Origin: Pseudovibrio sp. M1P-2-3
Lineage (GTDB): Bacteria > Pseudomonadota > Alphaproteobacteria > Rhizobiales > Stappiaceae
Direction: 5' to 3'
Assembly: GCF_031501865.1 (NCBI RefSeq)
Contig: NZ_JARRCW010000001.1
Span: forward strand, 1,695,001 to 1,759,000
Length of the DNA: 64,000 nt
The notes under the pieces were generated by a model. That model was not told the origin of the DNA, searched no databases, and saw only the letters and a list, made by a program, of their open reading frames with translations. Of this stretch, positions 11,441-21,445 are shown piece after piece; within the stretch, counting starts at the first letter, position 1; every line of letters starts with the position of its first letter. The position numbers and the translations under genes were made by a program.

Positions 11441-12181
11441 CTAGTGAGCTACCGCACTGAGATGAGCATTTTCACCTTTGAACTTGCGAAGATCGCCGTT
11501 GTCTTCCAAAGTATAACGATAGATTTCATCTATTTGAAATCCACTCTCTGTGAGCGCTCGTGACAGGGTCTCCTTATCGAGTGGATGACAAAAACTATAC
11601 ATGGCCTCAGCTCCAATCCACTCTATATATTCAGGAGTGACATATTGTTTTATGTCCTTCTCATCCATCTCGCCGGGCCACTTCACCCAGTGTTTTCTTT
11701 TAAGATATTCCTCCTGAAAATGACCCAGAAAGGGAAGAGAGGGAGTGCCAACATTGATGAAGAGCTTTCCCGTTTCGCATAGCCAGACTTTGAACTTTTC
11801 CAGTCCGGCCATGAGTTCATCGCCCGTTAGAAAGTGGAGCAGATGAGAGCAGTGAATGGCACCTATACTGTTTTCTTTAAACTGAAAGTCTTGGGGAAAG
11901 CAGCCGACTTGAGTTTGCAAATAGCACAGCAAGTTCTCTGGTGTGTTTTCCCTTAGTACCCTCAGGTGCTCTTTTGAGAGGTCACAAGCGACAATGTGCT
12001 TGTGTTTTTGCAAAACAGGAAGTGTGGCAACGCCAAACGCGCACCCCATATCCAAGGCAGGCTTGTCTATATGGCTTGTAAACGTCACAAAATCACGACT
12101 GGCCTTGGAAAGGCTTTTGAAGATTATGCCGCGATGATTGGTTGTAGTGTGACAACCATTATAATGTCTGCTTTCTTTCAT
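11441..12181 (-). CDS. SAM-dependent methyltransferase paralogue 4
   Basis: A 246-residue class I methyltransferase with ALDMGCAFGVAT, IVACDLS, CFPQDFQFKE, IGAIHCSHLLHFLTGDEL, KWPGEM and LSRALTESGFQIDEI. The N-terminus (MKESRHY, CHTTTNHRG) is very like paralogue 3. It ends about 160 bases upstream of paralogue 3. The start is ATG 12181. Substrate unknown. Confidence 0.86.
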   Translation of the reverse strand: MKESRHYNGCHTTTNHRGIIFKSLSKASRDFVTFTSHIDKPALDMGCAFGVATLPVLQKHKHIVACDLSKEHLRVLRENTPENLLCYLQTQVGCFPQDFQFKENSIGAIHCSHLLHFLTGDELMAGLEKFKVWLCETGKLFINVGTPSLPFLGHFQEEYLKRKHWVKWPGEMDEKDIKQYVTPEYIEWIGAEAMYSFCHPLDKETLSRALTESGFQIDEIYRYTLEDNGDLRKFKGENAHLSAVAH

Positions 12182-12264
12182 GGCACCGGCTTTTGCGTTG
12201 TTGGAGTCTCCCGACTGTGCGTACTAAACTCATGTGATGTAGAAGTTGGAACTTATTGGCGTAT

Positions 12265-13008
12265 TTAGTGCGCCACAACTGCTAAGAAGTTGTTCTCGCC
12301 AACATGCTGTTGCAGCTCCTCAGTGACCTTTTGAGTATATGTGTGCAATTGTTCCACTTCAAAGCCCGTGGCGTTGAGGGCTTTCATCATAATTTCCTCA
12401 TCAAAAGCATGGCAAAATTTGGGAATTGCGTCTGGCCCTACAAAATTCTTGAAACTCATAGTAAAAAACTGCTCTATATCCTTTTCACTCATTTCTCCGG
12501 GCCACTCCATACTTTGCTTTCTTTTTTGAAACTCATTGGGGAAATCACCCAAAAGTGGATGTTTATGAGTGCTGATGGTTAAAAACAGCTTCCCGCCCTT
12601 ACACAGCCATTTTCTGAATTGTCCAAGCCCTGACAAAACTTCCTTTCCGGTTAAAAAATGAAAAACATGGGAGCAAAGGATGGCGCCGATGCTGTCTTCT
12701 TCAAAGTCAAAATCTCTTGGGAAACACCCCGTTTGCGTTGTCAGGTAGGGAAGCAGTTCATCCGGGGTTTCCGATCTTAAGATATCCAGAAATTCCTGAG
12801 AGAGATCGCAGGCGATAACTTCCTTGCGTTTTTCCAAAAGGGGGTGTGTGGCAATACCAAAGGCGCTTCCCATATCCAGTGAGGGCTTGGAGGTATGGCT
12901 GGCGAACTCAATAAAATCCCGACTTGCTTGTGAAAGGTTGTACATCACAAAACCGCGGTTATTGGCGGTTCTTTGAATTTTCCCCGTGGTGCTGTGAAAC
13001 TTACTCAT
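12265..13008 (-). CDS. SAM-dependent methyltransferase paralogue 5 (diverged)
   Basis: A 247-residue member of the same family, in a second subgroup with paralogue 6: the SAM motif reads LDMGSAFGIAT instead of DMGCAFGVAT, and the N-terminus shares IQRT.NNRGF. It departs most from the family: the conserved IGAIHCSH is IGAILCSH, and the C-terminal half (FFTMSFKNFVGPDAIPKFC, then MMKALNATGF) replaces residues shared by the others. It may have a different substrate or be losing function. The start is ATG 13008 after AAAGG. Confidence 0.84.
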   Translation of the reverse strand: MSKFHSTTGKIQRTANNRGFVMYNLSQASRDFIEFASHTSKPSLDMGSAFGIATHPLLEKRKEVIACDLSQEFLDILRSETPDELLPYLTTQTGCFPRDFDFEEDSIGAILCSHVFHFLTGKEVLSGLGQFRKWLCKGGKLFLTISTHKHPLLGDFPNEFQKRKQSMEWPGEMSEKDIEQFFTMSFKNFVGPDAIPKFCHAFDEEIMMKALNATGFEVEQLHTYTQKVTEELQQHVGENNFLAVVAH

Positions 13009-13161
13009 GACAGCTGCCTTTTTCTATAACTTCTAAAGACGAACGGGGATTGGGAAAAGGCTTTTCCTATGGGTTTGTTAACGGCCAGAAGGGGAGTTTT
13101 TATCTGGAAACGGGAGACTTTAAAGAATATCAGTCTGTTATCTTTTAGGCGGCAGGAATGC

Positions 13162-13905
13162 TCAATGGGCGATGGCATAAATAAGGCTATTTTCACCCAT
13201 CAAGGTATGGAGCTCCTTTGAAACATCTGGCGTATAAAGCCCCAATTCCTCAATTTCAAACCCGGAGCGCATGAGCATTCGGGTCAAAATATCCCTGTCG
13301 AAAACATTGATGTAATTATACATGGCATCTGACCCGATAAGTTCGGTAAAATCCTGCATGACATACTGCGCCATGTCGTGCGCCTGCATTTCTCCGGGCC
13401 AGTCCACCTTTAATTTTCGTCTCTCAAATTCCTTTGTAAAATCGCTAAGAAATACGAGGTTCGGGGTACCGGCTGTTAAAAACAACTTTCCCTCTTTGCA
13501 TAACCAATCTCGGAACTTGGAAAGGCCAAGCATAACTTCTTCACCTGTCAAAAAATGTAGCAGATGGGAACAGTGAATAGCGCCGATACTGTTCTTTTCA
13601 AAATCAAAATCCTCAGGAAAACTGCCGGTTAAAGTCGTTAGAAAGGGAAGCTGTTCCCTTGGAGTTTCAGCTCTTAGAATTTCAAGATGTTCTGGAGACA
13701 AGTCACAGGCAAAGACGCTTTTCTTTTTCTTTAAAAGGGGGGTTGTGGCAATGCCGAATGCGCTGCCCATGTCCACAGAAGGCTTTGTCGCATGGCTGGC
13801 GAACTCAATGAAATCCAAGCTAGTTTTTGACAGGTTGCTTAATGTAAAGCCGCGGTTGTTGGAGGTCCTTTGTATTCCTTCTTGAGTGTTATGACTTTTT
13901 TTCAT
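13162..13905 (-). CDS. SAM-dependent methyltransferase paralogue 6 (first of six)
   Basis: A 247-residue member and the most upstream gene of the array, so any common promoter should lie just above 13905. The motif is VDMGSAFGIAT, followed by VFACDLS, IGAIHCSHLLHFLTGEEV, VDWPGEM and ILTRMLMRSGFEI. CFPQDF of the others is SFPEDF. The start is ATG 13905 after AAAGG. The 13906-14170 gap to the divergent ilvD shows no gene; it should hold both promoters. Confidence 0.85.
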   Translation of the reverse strand: MKKSHNTQEGIQRTSNNRGFTLSNLSKTSLDFIEFASHATKPSVDMGSAFGIATTPLLKKKKSVFACDLSPEHLEILRAETPREQLPFLTTLTGSFPEDFDFEKNSIGAIHCSHLLHFLTGEEVMLGLSKFRDWLCKEGKLFLTAGTPNLVFLSDFTKEFERRKLKVDWPGEMQAHDMAQYVMQDFTELIGSDAMYNYINVFDRDILTRMLMRSGFEIEELGLYTPDVSKELHTLMGENSLIYAIAH

Positions 13906-14170
13906 GGCTCAAGCCTTTTTATTTATACTAGGACTTGGAAAGGACAAAATAAATAGGCTTCTTAATGGGACAAGCTACTTCACACTCGCATGGTTGAGGG
14001 AGGCAGCTAAACCCGCGAGAAATGCTCAAGCGATGTTGGGGGTAAGGGCGTACTCGCGGGTACACCTTTGTTTAGAACTGTTGTAGGCTTTGAAAAAATG
14101 GTGATTTGCCTATAGAACTACGTAGAGTATCTGCCACAATGCGCAGTGGCCCAAAATCTTGAGGAAAACA

Positions 14171-16018
14171 ATGCCCAACTATCGTTCGCGTACATCCACT
14201 CATGGTCGCAATATGGCCGGAGCCCGTGGTCTCTGGCGTGCAACAGGTATGAAAGATGGTGACTTTGGCAAGCCGATTATCGCGATTGTCAACTCGTTCA
14301 CCCAGTTCGTTCCGGGCCATGTGCACTTGAAAGATCTGGGCCAGCTTGTGGCGCGGGAAGTTGAAAAAGCAGGTGGTGTGGCAAAAGAGTTTAACACCAT
14401 TGCCGTGGATGACGGCATTGCCATGGGCCATGACGGCATGCTGTATTCCCTACCATCACGCGAACTGATCGCGGACTCCGTGGAATATATGGTGAATGCA
14501 CACTGCGCTGATGCCATGGTCTGCATTTCCAACTGTGACAAGATCACTCCGGGCATGCTCATGGCCGCCATGCGCATCAATATTCCGGCGGTTTTCGTCT
14601 CCGGCGGGCCTATGGAAGCGGGGAAGGTGATCCTTGCCAATGGTCAGGCGCGCAAGCTTGATCTGGTGGACGCCATGGTGGCAGCGGCAGATGACCAGAT
14701 GTCCGATGAAGAGGTCTCCTCCATTGAGCGCTCCGCTTGCCCGACCTGCGGCTCATGCTCTGGAATGTTCACCGCCAACTCCATGAACTGCCTGACAGAA
14801 GCGCTGGGCCTGTCCTTGCCGGGTAACGGCTCTGTGCTGGCAACCCACTCTGATCGCGAAAAGCTGTTTGTGGAAGCGGGCCACCTGATTGTTGATCTGG
14901 CAAAGCGCTATTACGAGCAAGATGATGAAAGCGTTCTGCCGCGCTCTATTGCCTCGTTCGATGCGTTTTGCAATGCCATGACGCTGGACATCGCCATGGG
15001 TGGCTCCACCAATACGGTGCTGCACTTGCTGGCCGCCGCGCAGGAGGGGGAACTGGACTTTAACATGGACCACATCGACGCCTTGTCCCGCAAGGTTCCG
15101 GTGCTTTGTAAGGTCGCGCCAAATATCGAAAACGTGCATATGGAAGATGTGCACCGTGCTGGCGGCATCATGGGTATTCTTGGTGAGCTGGAACGGGCAG
15201 GGCTTCTCAAATCAGACACCTACACCGTTCACTCGCCCACAATGAACGATGCGCTTGAGCGCTGGGATATCAAGCGTACTTTAAGCGAGAATGTGCGTGA
15301 GTTTTATTCCGCTGCGCCCGGCGGCGTACCGACGCAGGTGGCGTTCTCCCAGTCTTCCCGCTATGCGGAAGGCGTAGATGATGACCGCGAAAACGGTGTT
15401 GTACGCTCCAAGGAAAATGCGTTTTCGCAAGATGGCGGTCTTGCTGTTCTTTCCGGTAACCTTGCCCTCAACGGATGTATTGTGAAGACATCCGGTGTGG
15501 ATGAGAGCATTTTGAAATTCTCCGGCCCCGCCAAGATTTTTGAAAGTCAGGACAGTGCCGTGAGCGGTATTCTTACCGGTAAAGTGGAAGCGGGTGACGT
15601 GGTTATCATTCGCTATGAAGGGCCTCGCGGGGGGCCGGGCATGCAGGAAATGCTCTATCCAACCAGTTACCTGAAATCCAAGGGACTGGGCAAAGCCTGC
15701 GCCTTGATTACGGATGGTCGTTTTTCTGGGGGAACCTCTGGCCTTTCCATCGGCCATGTGTCTCCAGAGGCAGCAGAGGGCGGTAATATCGCTCTTGTGG
15801 AAGCTGGCGACACCATCGAGATAGACATTCCAAACCGCTCCATCAAAATAGCTATCTCAGATGAAGAGCTGGCAGCGCGCGGCGAAGTCATGAACGCCAA
15901 GGGATCGGATGGATGGAAACCTTCCGAAGTGCGTACCCGCAAAGTCAGCGCGGCCCTGCGCGCCTATGCCTCCATGGCAACCAGCGCCGACAAAGGCGCG
16001 GTTCGCAAGGTGGACTAA
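14171..16018 (+). CDS. ilvD: Dihydroxy-acid dehydratase
   Basis: IlvD converts 2,3-dihydroxy-isovalerate and 2,3-dihydroxy-3-methylvalerate to the 2-keto acids that precede valine, leucine and isoleucine; it is a cytoplasmic iron-sulfur enzyme. The 615-residue length matches the family. It has the cluster-binding segment [12 protein letters not shown] (about 118-129), [18 protein letters not shown] (about 191-208) and the C-terminal signature GRFSGGTSG (about 516). The start is ATG 14171 with GAGGAAAACA directly upstream; a TTG at 14159 is in frame but has no ribosome site. Divergent from the methyltransferase array. Confidence 0.97.
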   Translation: MPNYRSRTSTHGRNMAGARGLWRATGMKDGDFGKPIIAIVNSFTQFVPGHVHLKDLGQLVAREVEKAGGVAKEFNTIAVDDGIAMGHDGMLYSLPSRELIADSVEYMVNAHCADAMVCISNCDKITPGMLMAAMRINIPAVFVSGGPMEAGKVILANGQARKLDLVDAMVAAADDQMSDEEVSSIERSACPTCGSCSGMFTANSMNCLTEALGLSLPGNGSVLATHSDREKLFVEAGHLIVDLAKRYYEQDDESVLPRSIASFDAFCNAMTLDIAMGGSTNTVLHLLAAAQEGELDFNMDHIDALSRKVPVLCKVAPNIENVHMEDVHRAGGIMGILGELERAGLLKSDTYTVHSPTMNDALERWDIKRTLSENVREFYSAAPGGVPTQVAFSQSSRYAEGVDDDRENGVVRSKENAFSQDGGLAVLSGNLALNGCIVKTSGVDESILKFSGPAKIFESQDSAVSGILTGKVEAGDVVIIRYEGPRGGPGMQEMLYPTSYLKSKGLGKACALITDGRFSGGTSGLSIGHVSPEAAEGGNIALVEAGDTIEIDIPNRSIKIAISDEELAARGEVMNAKGSDGWKPSEVRTRKVSAALRAYASMATSADKGAVRKVD

Positions 16019-16043
16019 GGCCTCTTTATTCAAGAGCGCATTG

Positions 16044-16076
16044 GCCTCGCCTGTCTTCGGGCGGGGCTTTTTTAAT
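16044..16076 (+). terminator. Terminator after ilvD
   Basis: GCCTCGCC, loop TGTCTTC, GGGCGGGGC, then TTTTTT. It separates ilvD from the hisC-like gene starting at 16111. Confidence 0.8.
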
Positions 16077-16110
16077 TTCGGTTGGAAAAAGATTGGGAAA
16101 GGTTGTTGGA

Positions 16111-17184
16111 ATGAGCAGGTTTTGGAGCCCGATTGTAAAGCGACTGGAGCCCTATACGCCCGGGGAGCAGCCAAAACAGCAACAGTTCATCAAACTCAAT
16201 ACCAATGAACACCCTTACGGGCCTTCCCCCCGCGCACTTGAGGCTATCCGGCAGGCGGCGGATGAGCGCTTGAAACTTTATCCCGAACCAGCCTCAATAG
16301 AGCTGCGAAGCGCAATAGCATCCCAGTTTCATCTGTCTGCTGACTACATCTTTGAGGGAAATGGAAGCGACGAGGTTCTGGGGCATGCATTCCATGCCTT
16401 CTTTACCGAAAAAGAGCCCGTCGCCTTTCCCGACATCACCTACGGGTTCTACAAAAGCTATTGTAAACTCTATGGGATTAAGCATCAGGAAATAGCGCTA
16501 GATGAAAGTTTACTGGTGCAGCCCAAAGCGTACACTGGGCCGTTTGGCGGCGTGATTATTGCAAATCCCAATGCCCCTACGGGCCAGTCTTTGTCCCTGC
16601 AAGATATTGAGGAACTCCTGCAAGCCCACTCGGATGTGCTTGTGCTGGTGGATGAAGCCTACGTGGACTTTGGTACGCAAAGTGCGGTGGCGCTTGTACC
16701 CAGTTATGATAACCTTCTGGTGGTGCAAACCTTTTCCAAGTCTCGGGGGCTTGCGGGGCTGCGCGTTGGCTTTGCAGTTGGACAGCCACATTTGATCGAG
16801 GCTTTGCAGCTGGTCAAAAACAGTTTCAACTCCTATCCCCTTGATTGCCTTGCTCAAGCTGGAGCAATTGCTGCGTGGAATGACAAGGAGTGGTTTGAGC
16901 ACACCTGCCGTCTTGTGATCGAGGAGCGGGAAAAACTGGCGAAAGATCTGATGCAGCTGGGGTTTCAGGTGCACACGTCTGCGACGAATTTCCTGTTGGC
17001 ATCCCACTGCAGTATTCATGCAGAAAAAATTGCCGAAGAGTTGCGTGACCATGGTATCCTGGTTCGGCACTTCAATAAAAAACGCATAGAAAACTACCTC
17101 AGAATATCTATTGGTACAGCAGAAGAATGTGCGAAGCTGGTTGCAACCCTCAATGTAATTGTTAGAGAAAAGGCACGGTCATAA
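16111..17184 (+). CDS. hisC: Histidinol-phosphate aminotransferase-like enzyme
   Basis: A fold-type I PLP aminotransferase of 357 residues, the usual HisC length. It has LNTNEHPYGPSP near the N-terminus, NPNAPTGQSL in the middle, VDEAYVDF with the PLP-contacting Asp, and TFSKSRGLAGLRVGFAVG, in which K210 should hold PLP. A conserved C-terminal Arg lies in NYLRISIGT. HisC transaminates histidinol phosphate in histidine synthesis; in alphaproteobacteria HisC paralogues may instead act on aromatic amino acids. The longer open frame from 15913 overlaps ilvD and the terminator, so ATG 16111 is preferred. It has no other his genes nearby. Confidence 0.85.
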   Translation: MSRFWSPIVKRLEPYTPGEQPKQQQFIKLNTNEHPYGPSPRALEAIRQAADERLKLYPEPASIELRSAIASQFHLSADYIFEGNGSDEVLGHAFHAFFTEKEPVAFPDITYGFYKSYCKLYGIKHQEIALDESLLVQPKAYTGPFGGVIIANPNAPTGQSLSLQDIEELLQAHSDVLVLVDEAYVDFGTQSAVALVPSYDNLLVVQTFSKSRGLAGLRVGFAVGQPHLIEALQLVKNSFNSYPLDCLAQAGAIAAWNDKEWFEHTCRLVIEEREKLAKDLMQLGFQVHTSATNFLLASHCSIHAEKIAEELRDHGILVRHFNKKRIENYLRISIGTAEECAKLVATLNVIVREKARS

Positions 17185-17295
17185 TCATTTAAAGTCTATT
17201 AGGACTTTTAAAATGTTTTCGTTTTGTTCTATCTTGTGTAACCTACTTGCCAGTTGAGTCGGCGTAGCTAAAAGTCCGCGAAACTTTCTCAAGTA

Positions 17296-18501
17296 TTGTT
17301 AGAGATCATTTTGAAACAAATACCTTTTTTCTTTGTTGTGGCCTGTTTGTTCATAAGCGGCTGGATCGATTTAATCGCCATCCTCACTTATGTGGGCTAT
17401 GAGCTGGAGCTTTCAGTTCTTGGGGTGGCACTGGTAGCCATTGCCATGTTGGCACCGCAAGCGGTTTTGGGCAGGTTGATCACCTCCATCTTACAGAGGG
17501 TCAAAGCCAATAGGGTTTTACTGGCTGCAACAACGGTAGGGATCGGGTGCACACTCTCATTGATTTGGGTGGATACGCTGGATCTTTTGCTGCCGGTGCT
17601 GTTTTTACGCGGGTTTGCCGCTGGCTTTGTGCAGCCCGTTATCGCGGGCGCGGTTAAGTCAGTGGGGGAGGGGGAGGCGACCCGTTTTGCGTCTACCTTG
17701 AACCTTTTAAATACGTTTGCGAAAATTGGAGCGCCTGCAGTTGGAGGGGTTCTTTCTGTTCAATTTGGGGAGGCTTCTGTTTTCCTCTTGAGCTCGCTTC
17801 TAGCCGCAATAGTCCTTCCTGTTCTTGCCATTTTTCCGTTGCCAGATTCTGCTCGTCATACAAAAGAGTGCGCAGAGGGCATGAGAGCTGCTGGGATTTC
17901 CCCTGCCTTTCTCGCGGGCTTTGGGGCGTGTATTCTGGCCATAAATGGCCTTTCGCTGATGTTTACGAATCTGTTGCCCTATGCGCTGAATTTCTATGGG
18001 GTGCCCAAGTTGACACTGTCCTTGGCACTGTCCGCCTCCGCGCTGGCTGCAACTGTGTTTAATCTTTATGTGATGAAGGTGAGCCCGAAATTACAAGGGT
18101 TTCCGAAACGTTTTGTTCTTACAAGTTGGGTGATGAGTGCGGTGGGCTTTGCGGCTCTTTCAGTGCTGCTGCCGTTTCATCATATAAATTGGGCAGGCAT
18201 TCCGCTTGTGTTTATGGTGCTCTCCATTGGACGGGTGCTGTTTGAAGTCTCCACCAATGGGTTTATCTACGCACAAGAAGGAAACTTACCCGTTGCCCTT
18301 GCTACCTTTAAGCAAAGTTTCGCCGCTTATGCGGGCATTATAGTGACCTTGCTGGGAGCGCTGGGCTTACAGTATATGGAACCACTTGCATTTATGTTGG
18401 GTCTTTCAGGTATTTTATTGCTGCTTGGTATCCTTTGGGCTTGGGTTCCTTTTGACAAACCAATGTTCCTCTTTTCAAGAGAGCAGGAGAGGCCAGCGTA
18501 A
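17296..18501 (+). CDS. MFS transporter
   Basis: A 401-residue integral membrane protein with about 12 hydrophobic segments and the layout of a major facilitator superfamily carrier; the loop with GRLITSILQRVKANR after the second segment is the degenerate MFS motif. The start may be TTG 17296 or TTG 17311 (MKQIPFFFVV); an in-frame TAA lies at 17269, and no ATG precedes the first membrane segment. It lies 111 bases after the hisC-like gene and 137 bases before matB, on the same strand. Substrate not predictable; efflux of a small molecule is a guess. Confidence 0.8.
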   Translation: MLEIILKQIPFFFVVACLFISGWIDLIAILTYVGYELELSVLGVALVAIAMLAPQAVLGRLITSILQRVKANRVLLAATTVGIGCTLSLIWVDTLDLLLPVLFLRGFAAGFVQPVIAGAVKSVGEGEATRFASTLNLLNTFAKIGAPAVGGVLSVQFGEASVFLLSSLLAAIVLPVLAIFPLPDSARHTKECAEGMRAAGISPAFLAGFGACILAINGLSLMFTNLLPYALNFYGVPKLTLSLALSASALAATVFNLYVMKVSPKLQGFPKRFVLTSWVMSAVGFAALSVLLPFHHINWAGIPLVFMVLSIGRVLFEVSTNGFIYAQEGNLPVALATFKQSFAAYAGIIVTLLGALGLQYMEPLAFMLGLSGILLLLGILWAWVPFDKPMFLFSREQERPA

Positions 18502-18638
18502 CCCTGATTATCCATGAAGAGCTTGACTATAATTGAAGTGGGCACCGAGAGTGGCAGGCTTAAGGTGTAAGGTTAGGAAAATAACGCCGTAGCGGTTACT
18601 ATTGCATATGTGATTCCAGCGTGTTTTGGGGAGAAAGC

Positions 18639-20138
18639 ATGGGCAACACTTTATATGATAGTCTGTTGGGACGATTTGCCGGTAAAACAACACCCTTCAT
18701 CACTCTAGTAAATGGCACAATCATCAGCCATGGCGATTTTTTGCGTTTGGTGGCGCGCTATGCACACACGCTAAAAGACACGGGCTTGAATGTTGGTGAT
18801 CGGGTTGGCGTACAGATTGAAAAATCCGAGCATGCTTTGGCTGTTTATGCGGCGTGCCTGCAGGCCGGTTTTGTATTTTTACCCCTAAATACTGCATATA
18901 CACCGGAGGAAGTTGGATACTTTTTAGAGGATTCAGGGGCCAAAGTTTTTTTGACAGGCACTCCTGATGATCCCGCCATCAATGCTCTTGCCAACCGCCT
19001 CAATATCACTTTATTCGGGCTTTCCGGAGAGGGAAGCGGAAGCTTTGCAAACAACGCGGAGGGCAAAGATGAAATCTTTGAAACTGTCGCCCGCTCCGGC
19101 TCCGACTTGGCGGCATTTCTTTACACATCGGGCACCACTGGCCGCTCCAAGGGAGCCATGCTCACCCATGATAACCTGCTGTCCAATGCCAAGGCTTTGG
19201 CGCAATACTGGCGCTTTAGCGAGCGGGATGTATTGTTGCATGCGCTGCCGGTATTCCATTCCCACGGCCTGTTTGTAGCGACCAATGTAGCGCTGTTAAG
19301 CGGTGCTTCAATCGTTCTTTTACCGCGCTTTAGTCTGGAGCATATTTTAAAGGTTTTACCCCATTGCACGGTCATGATGGGCGTTCCCACCTTTTATACC
19401 CGCCTGCTTTCCGACCCCCGTCTCACCCGTGCGGCCACAGCCCACATGCGCCTGTTTATTTCTGGCAGTGCGCCTTTACTGGAGGCAATACACGTGGAAT
19501 TTGAGGCCCGTACAGGGCACCGGATTCTGGAACGCTATGGCATGACCGAGACCAATATGAATACCTCAAACCCCTATGAGGGGGAGCGCCGGGCTGGAAC
19601 TGTGGGATTTCCCTTGCCGGGTGTAGAGATAAAAATCACAGATCCGGATACTGGGGCCTCTGTTACTGACGGGGATATTGGCATGATAGAGGTGCGTGGC
19701 CCCAATGTTTTCGTAGGCTATTGGCAGATGCTAGAGAAAACCAAGGAAGAGTTGCGCCCTGACGGGTTCTTCATCACGGGAGATCTGGGCAAGGTTGACA
19801 AGGATGGCTATCTGCACATTGTCGGGCGCAATAAAGATCTGATCATCGCGGGGGGCTACAACATCTACCCGAAAGAAGTTGAGATGATGCTGGACACTAT
19901 GCCCGGGGTTTTGGAAAGTGCTGTTATTGGTGTTCCTGATACTGATCTGGGTGAGAAGATCGTCGCAATCCTTGTGCCGCAGGCTAAGGAAAAACCGGAT
20001 GTGGAGGCAATCGCCTCTGGTTTGGCGCAAAAGCTGGCGCGGTTTAAATGTCCCGCCCACTATGAACTTTTGGATGAACTTCCTCGAAACACCATGGGCA
20101 AGGTGCAAAAGAACGTATTGCGAGAGCAGTTCAGTTAA
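18639..20138 (+). CDS. matB: Malonyl-CoA synthetase (AMP-forming acyl-CoA ligase)
   Basis: A 499-residue ANL-superfamily enzyme. It has the phosphate-binding loop YTSGTTGRSKGAM (about 161), the A5 segment ERYGMTETNMNTSNPYEGER (a pattern typical of MatB malonate ligases) and GDLGKVDKDGYLHIVGR with the hinge, and the catalytic lysine in NTMGKVQKN near the C-terminus. MatB makes malonyl-CoA from malonate, ATP and CoA, and some members accept methylmalonate. The start is ATG 18639 after GGGGAGAAAGC; a GTG at 18621 is less likely. No matA decarboxylase or matC carrier is adjacent, unlike the rhizobial mat operon. Confidence 0.88.
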   Translation: MGNTLYDSLLGRFAGKTTPFITLVNGTIISHGDFLRLVARYAHTLKDTGLNVGDRVGVQIEKSEHALAVYAACLQAGFVFLPLNTAYTPEEVGYFLEDSGAKVFLTGTPDDPAINALANRLNITLFGLSGEGSGSFANNAEGKDEIFETVARSGSDLAAFLYTSGTTGRSKGAMLTHDNLLSNAKALAQYWRFSERDVLLHALPVFHSHGLFVATNVALLSGASIVLLPRFSLEHILKVLPHCTVMMGVPTFYTRLLSDPRLTRAATAHMRLFISGSAPLLEAIHVEFEARTGHRILERYGMTETNMNTSNPYEGERRAGTVGFPLPGVEIKITDPDTGASVTDGDIGMIEVRGPNVFVGYWQMLEKTKEELRPDGFFITGDLGKVDKDGYLHIVGRNKDLIIAGGYNIYPKEVEMMLDTMPGVLESAVIGVPDTDLGEKIVAILVPQAKEKPDVEAIASGLAQKLARFKCPAHYELLDELPRNTMGKVQKNVLREQFS

Positions 20139-20160
20139 TAGTGTTTTGGCCTGCATGATG

Positions 20161-20196
20161 CCCCGATGACAAGCGCTCTTTAAGGCGCTTGCGGGG
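20161..20196. terminator. Hairpin between convergent matB and MFS genes
   Basis: CCCCG / CGGGG outer stem with an inner CAAGCGC (20170-20176) / GCGCTTG (20185-20191) stem. It overlaps the end of the minus-strand MFS gene. No long T-run follows on either side, so it may act as a weak bidirectional terminator or block read-through. Confidence 0.5.
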
Positions 20197-21445
20197 AAGC
20201 CGATTCTTCCACCTCCCGTGCTTTAAGGGAGGGAAGCAGATAGGCACCGGCTGCGGCTGTGAGAAGAAGCCCCGCGGATGAAACCATAAAGGGGGCCGAA
20301 GTGCCATAAAAGCTGATGAGCAGGGCGCCAAGGGGAGGAAACAGGAATGCGGCGGATGTTTGGATCATGTCGTTGAGGGACATGACACGGCCCAGATAAT
20401 TGCTTTGCGAATGGGTGACCAGAAGAATGTCACAGCCCACCAGAGCAGCGCCCCCCGTAATTCCGAAGAGAGTGAACAGGAAATAGGCTCCAGCTTCTTC
20501 CAGCATAAAGGCCATTGCTGGTTGGCCGATCTGGCTAAGCACCACACCGGACAGCAGGATACCCAGCAAAATGGGTGCACGTTGATGACGGGCGGGCAGG
20601 CGGCCAATAACGGCAGCTCCAAAAACATTGCCAGCGCCGCCAACCGCCACACAGATACCAAAGGCCTGTTCTGACAGTCCGCGCTCTTTCAGCAAAACGA
20701 CGATGTAATGGTCAAACAGGAAGATAAAGGCCATGGCCAAGCTCATGAGCAGGAGCACATTGCCAACAAGGCGATTGTCTTTCAGGTGCTTGAGAACAGC
20801 AACGGCCTCTCGCACAGGTGCCATGGCAGTGAGATTGCTTGCCTCTTCTCCATTAGCCTGCGGAAAGGGAATAAACGCAAACACAAGTGTTGATAAAAAG
20901 AACAGGGCGGCCACCATAAAGAAACCGAGCTGAGCGCCAAACATGGCAGCAACGCTTGCCCCCACAACCGGGCCGATGATCTTGCAGATTTGCATGGTGA
21001 TCTGGGAGTAGCTGACGGCAAGGGAGAGTGCTTTTTCAGGCACTGCCGCGCGAATGAGCTTTTGGCTGGCAGGAGACAGAGCCCCACCCAAAACACTTTG
21101 AAACATCAAAAGCGGAATGAGAATGGCAAGGGTGCTGCCGAAAAGGGCAATGGCCACCATGCCGATGGCCCGTAGACCAATGGTGAGCAAGAGCATTTGA
21201 CGGGGCGGCCTGCGATCCACCAATGACCCCACAAAAAGGCCCAGTAAAACGCGGGGAGCTGCAATGGCTAGAACAATAGACGCCAGCGCCTCCACGCCCA
21301 TGCCCCACTCATAGACGATCAGGATTCCAAGGATGGTGAAATCCAGCCACTCACCTAAAGCCGCAGGAAAAATCCCTGCTAGTATGAGTTGGAAACGGCG
21401 AATGGAAAGGGGAAAGGCGTTTGAGCTTTGCAATTTTTTATCCAA
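20180..21445 (-). CDS. MFS transporter (EntS-like group)
   Basis: A 421-residue transporter with about 12 membrane segments. The MFS loop motif VGSLVDRRPPRQML follows the second segment, and SVLGGALSPASQKLIRAAVP with IIGPVVGASVAAMFG in segments 4-5 is typical of the MFS group that includes enterobactin exporter EntS and related effluxers. Convergent with matB. The start is ATG 21445. Substrate unknown. Confidence 0.82.
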   Translation of the reverse strand: MDKKLQSSNAFPLSIRRFQLILAGIFPAALGEWLDFTILGILIVYEWGMGVEALASIVLAIAAPRVLLGLFVGSLVDRRPPRQMLLLTIGLRAIGMVAIALFGSTLAILIPLLMFQSVLGGALSPASQKLIRAAVPEKALSLAVSYSQITMQICKIIGPVVGASVAAMFGAQLGFFMVAALFFLSTLVFAFIPFPQANGEEASNLTAMAPVREAVAVLKHLKDNRLVGNVLLLMSLAMAFIFLFDHYIVVLLKERGLSEQAFGICVAVGGAGNVFGAAVIGRLPARHQRAPILLGILLSGVVLSQIGQPAMAFMLEEAGAYFLFTLFGITGGAALVGCDILLVTHSQSNYLGRVMSLNDMIQTSAAFLFPPLGALLISFYGTSAPFMVSSAGLLLTAAAGAYLLPSLKAREVEESASPQAP

